Positions 63,617-64,000 of a stretch of 64,000 bases of DNA are shown in pieces. The stretch lies in NCBI GenBank assembly GCA_945860295.1, contig CAMAQH010000005.1, positions 1-64,000 of the forward strand, written 5' to 3'. Position 1 is the first letter of the stretch, and each line of letters begins with the position of its first letter. The DNA comes from Prosthecobacter debontii (GTDB lineage Bacteria > Verrucomicrobiota > Verrucomicrobiia > Verrucomicrobiales > Verrucomicrobiaceae). The notes beneath the pieces were generated by a model. That model did no database searches, was not told where the DNA came from, and saw only the letters and a program-made list of their open reading frames with translations. Position numbers and translations under genes: made by a program.

Positions 63617-64000
63617 CTAACGAGCGGAAACAAATCCTAAAGCAGCAAGCTCCTCGGCCAGACGCTCCATAGGTAGCCCCATGACATTGGTCCATGAGCC
63701 TTCATACCCGCTAAGAATCATCTCACTGCACTCCTGAATGCCATAGGCCCCAGCTTTGTCGAGCGGGTTCACCTGCGCATGATAGGCAGAGATGACCTCA
63801 TCACTGAGATCATTAAAAATCACATTGCTGATCACATGAAATCCCTTGCCCTTATTGCCGCCGGACCATGCCAAATAAACTCCCGTGCAGACTTCATGAG
63901 CACGTCCAGAAAGACGCCGCAGCATCTGCAAGGCTTCCGCGTGATCCTTGGGCTTGCCGAGCGGTTCCCCATCCAGATAAACGAGCGTGTCTGCGCCGAT
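63617..64000 (-). CDS. Maf-family nucleotide pyrophosphatase, C-terminal part (start beyond window)
   Basis: The frame is open to the right edge at 64000. The visible part reads IGADTLVYLDGEPLGKPKDHAEALQMLRRLSGRAHEVCTG, which is the Maf signature (ADT, GKP, A-x-x-M-L-x-x-L-S-G-x-x-H), then DKAGAYGIQECSE and GSWTNVMGLPMERLAEEL. Maf proteins hydrolyse modified or canonical NTPs and are linked to septum regulation. The track's 104-codon version begins at an internal TTG. The N-terminal substrate loop is outside the window. Confidence 0.93.
   Translation of the reverse strand: MGADTLVYLDGEPLGKPKDHAEALQMLRRLSGRAHEVCTGVYLAWSGGNKGKGFHVISNVIFNDLSDEVISAYHAQVNPLDKAGAYGIQECSEMILSGYEGSWTNVMGLPMERLAEELAALGFVSAR

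Overview
The window looks like a chromosomal segment of a Verrucomicrobiota bacterium, most likely Verrucomicrobiales and Prosthecobacter-like. This is inferred from the gene repertoire: several secreted Cys-type sulfatases, right-handed beta-helix proteins, an Ig-repeat surface protein, a carboxynorspermidine decarboxylase, a very long SecA, and many signal-peptide proteins without known families. No rRNA or tRNA gene was seen. One RNA gene, RNase P RNA, is clear. Most of the window is GC-rich housekeeping sequence. The first 4.4 kb is visibly AT-richer and reads like an accessory surface-protein island.

Layout. (1) 1-4.4 kb: the 5' part of a giant secreted Ig-like repeat protein, open at the left window edge and so absent from the ORF track, plus a secreted 440-aa protein. 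(2) 4.9-14.9 kb: class IV aminotransferase, Obg, a molybdate-type ABC permease and ATPase, an efflux adaptor, CarA, PilT, AcsA and a LOG-family protein. (3) 15.2-23.3 kb, all minus strand: an exported ClpP-like protease, an SGNH hydrolase, a membrane protein, a NifU/IscU-like scaffold, SecA and a secreted HEXXH protein. (4) 23.4-33.2 kb: NspC, PyrD, Lon-N protein, isochorismate synthase, TlyA, two divergent beta-helix proteins, PpnP and a secreted FKBP. (5) 33.2-38.8 kb: two sulfatases, KDG kinase, KDPG aldolase and a broken polysaccharide-lyase gene, which together suggest breakdown of a sulfated, uronate-containing polysaccharide. (6) 38.9-48.1 kb: IspF, AraC regulator, an AMP-ligase divergent from a fused double ketosynthase, SGNH hydrolase, Xer recombinase, rnpB and a third sulfatase. 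(7) 48.4-64 kb: AspS, QueG, a pseudogene zone (thioredoxin and sugar-transferase remains), PDH E1-beta, DUF502 protein, an HIBADH-like dehydrogenase, an operon of two secreted proteins built from a repeated beta module, an OmpR-type two-component pair, a lipoprotein and Maf (cut by the right edge).

Points of most interest: the tandem approximately 40-residue module shared by the two secreted proteins at 56.5-60.2 kb; the exported ClpP-like protease; the fused KS plus Cys-less KS protein; the higher-order Ig repeats; the Lys/Gly-rich tails shared by all three sulfatases; and a dispersed 10-bp-unit repeat family. The strongest evidence of gene decay is the EPS sugar transferase pseudogene, the abutting thioredoxin remnant, the broken lyase, and a one-base frameshift near 60,180.
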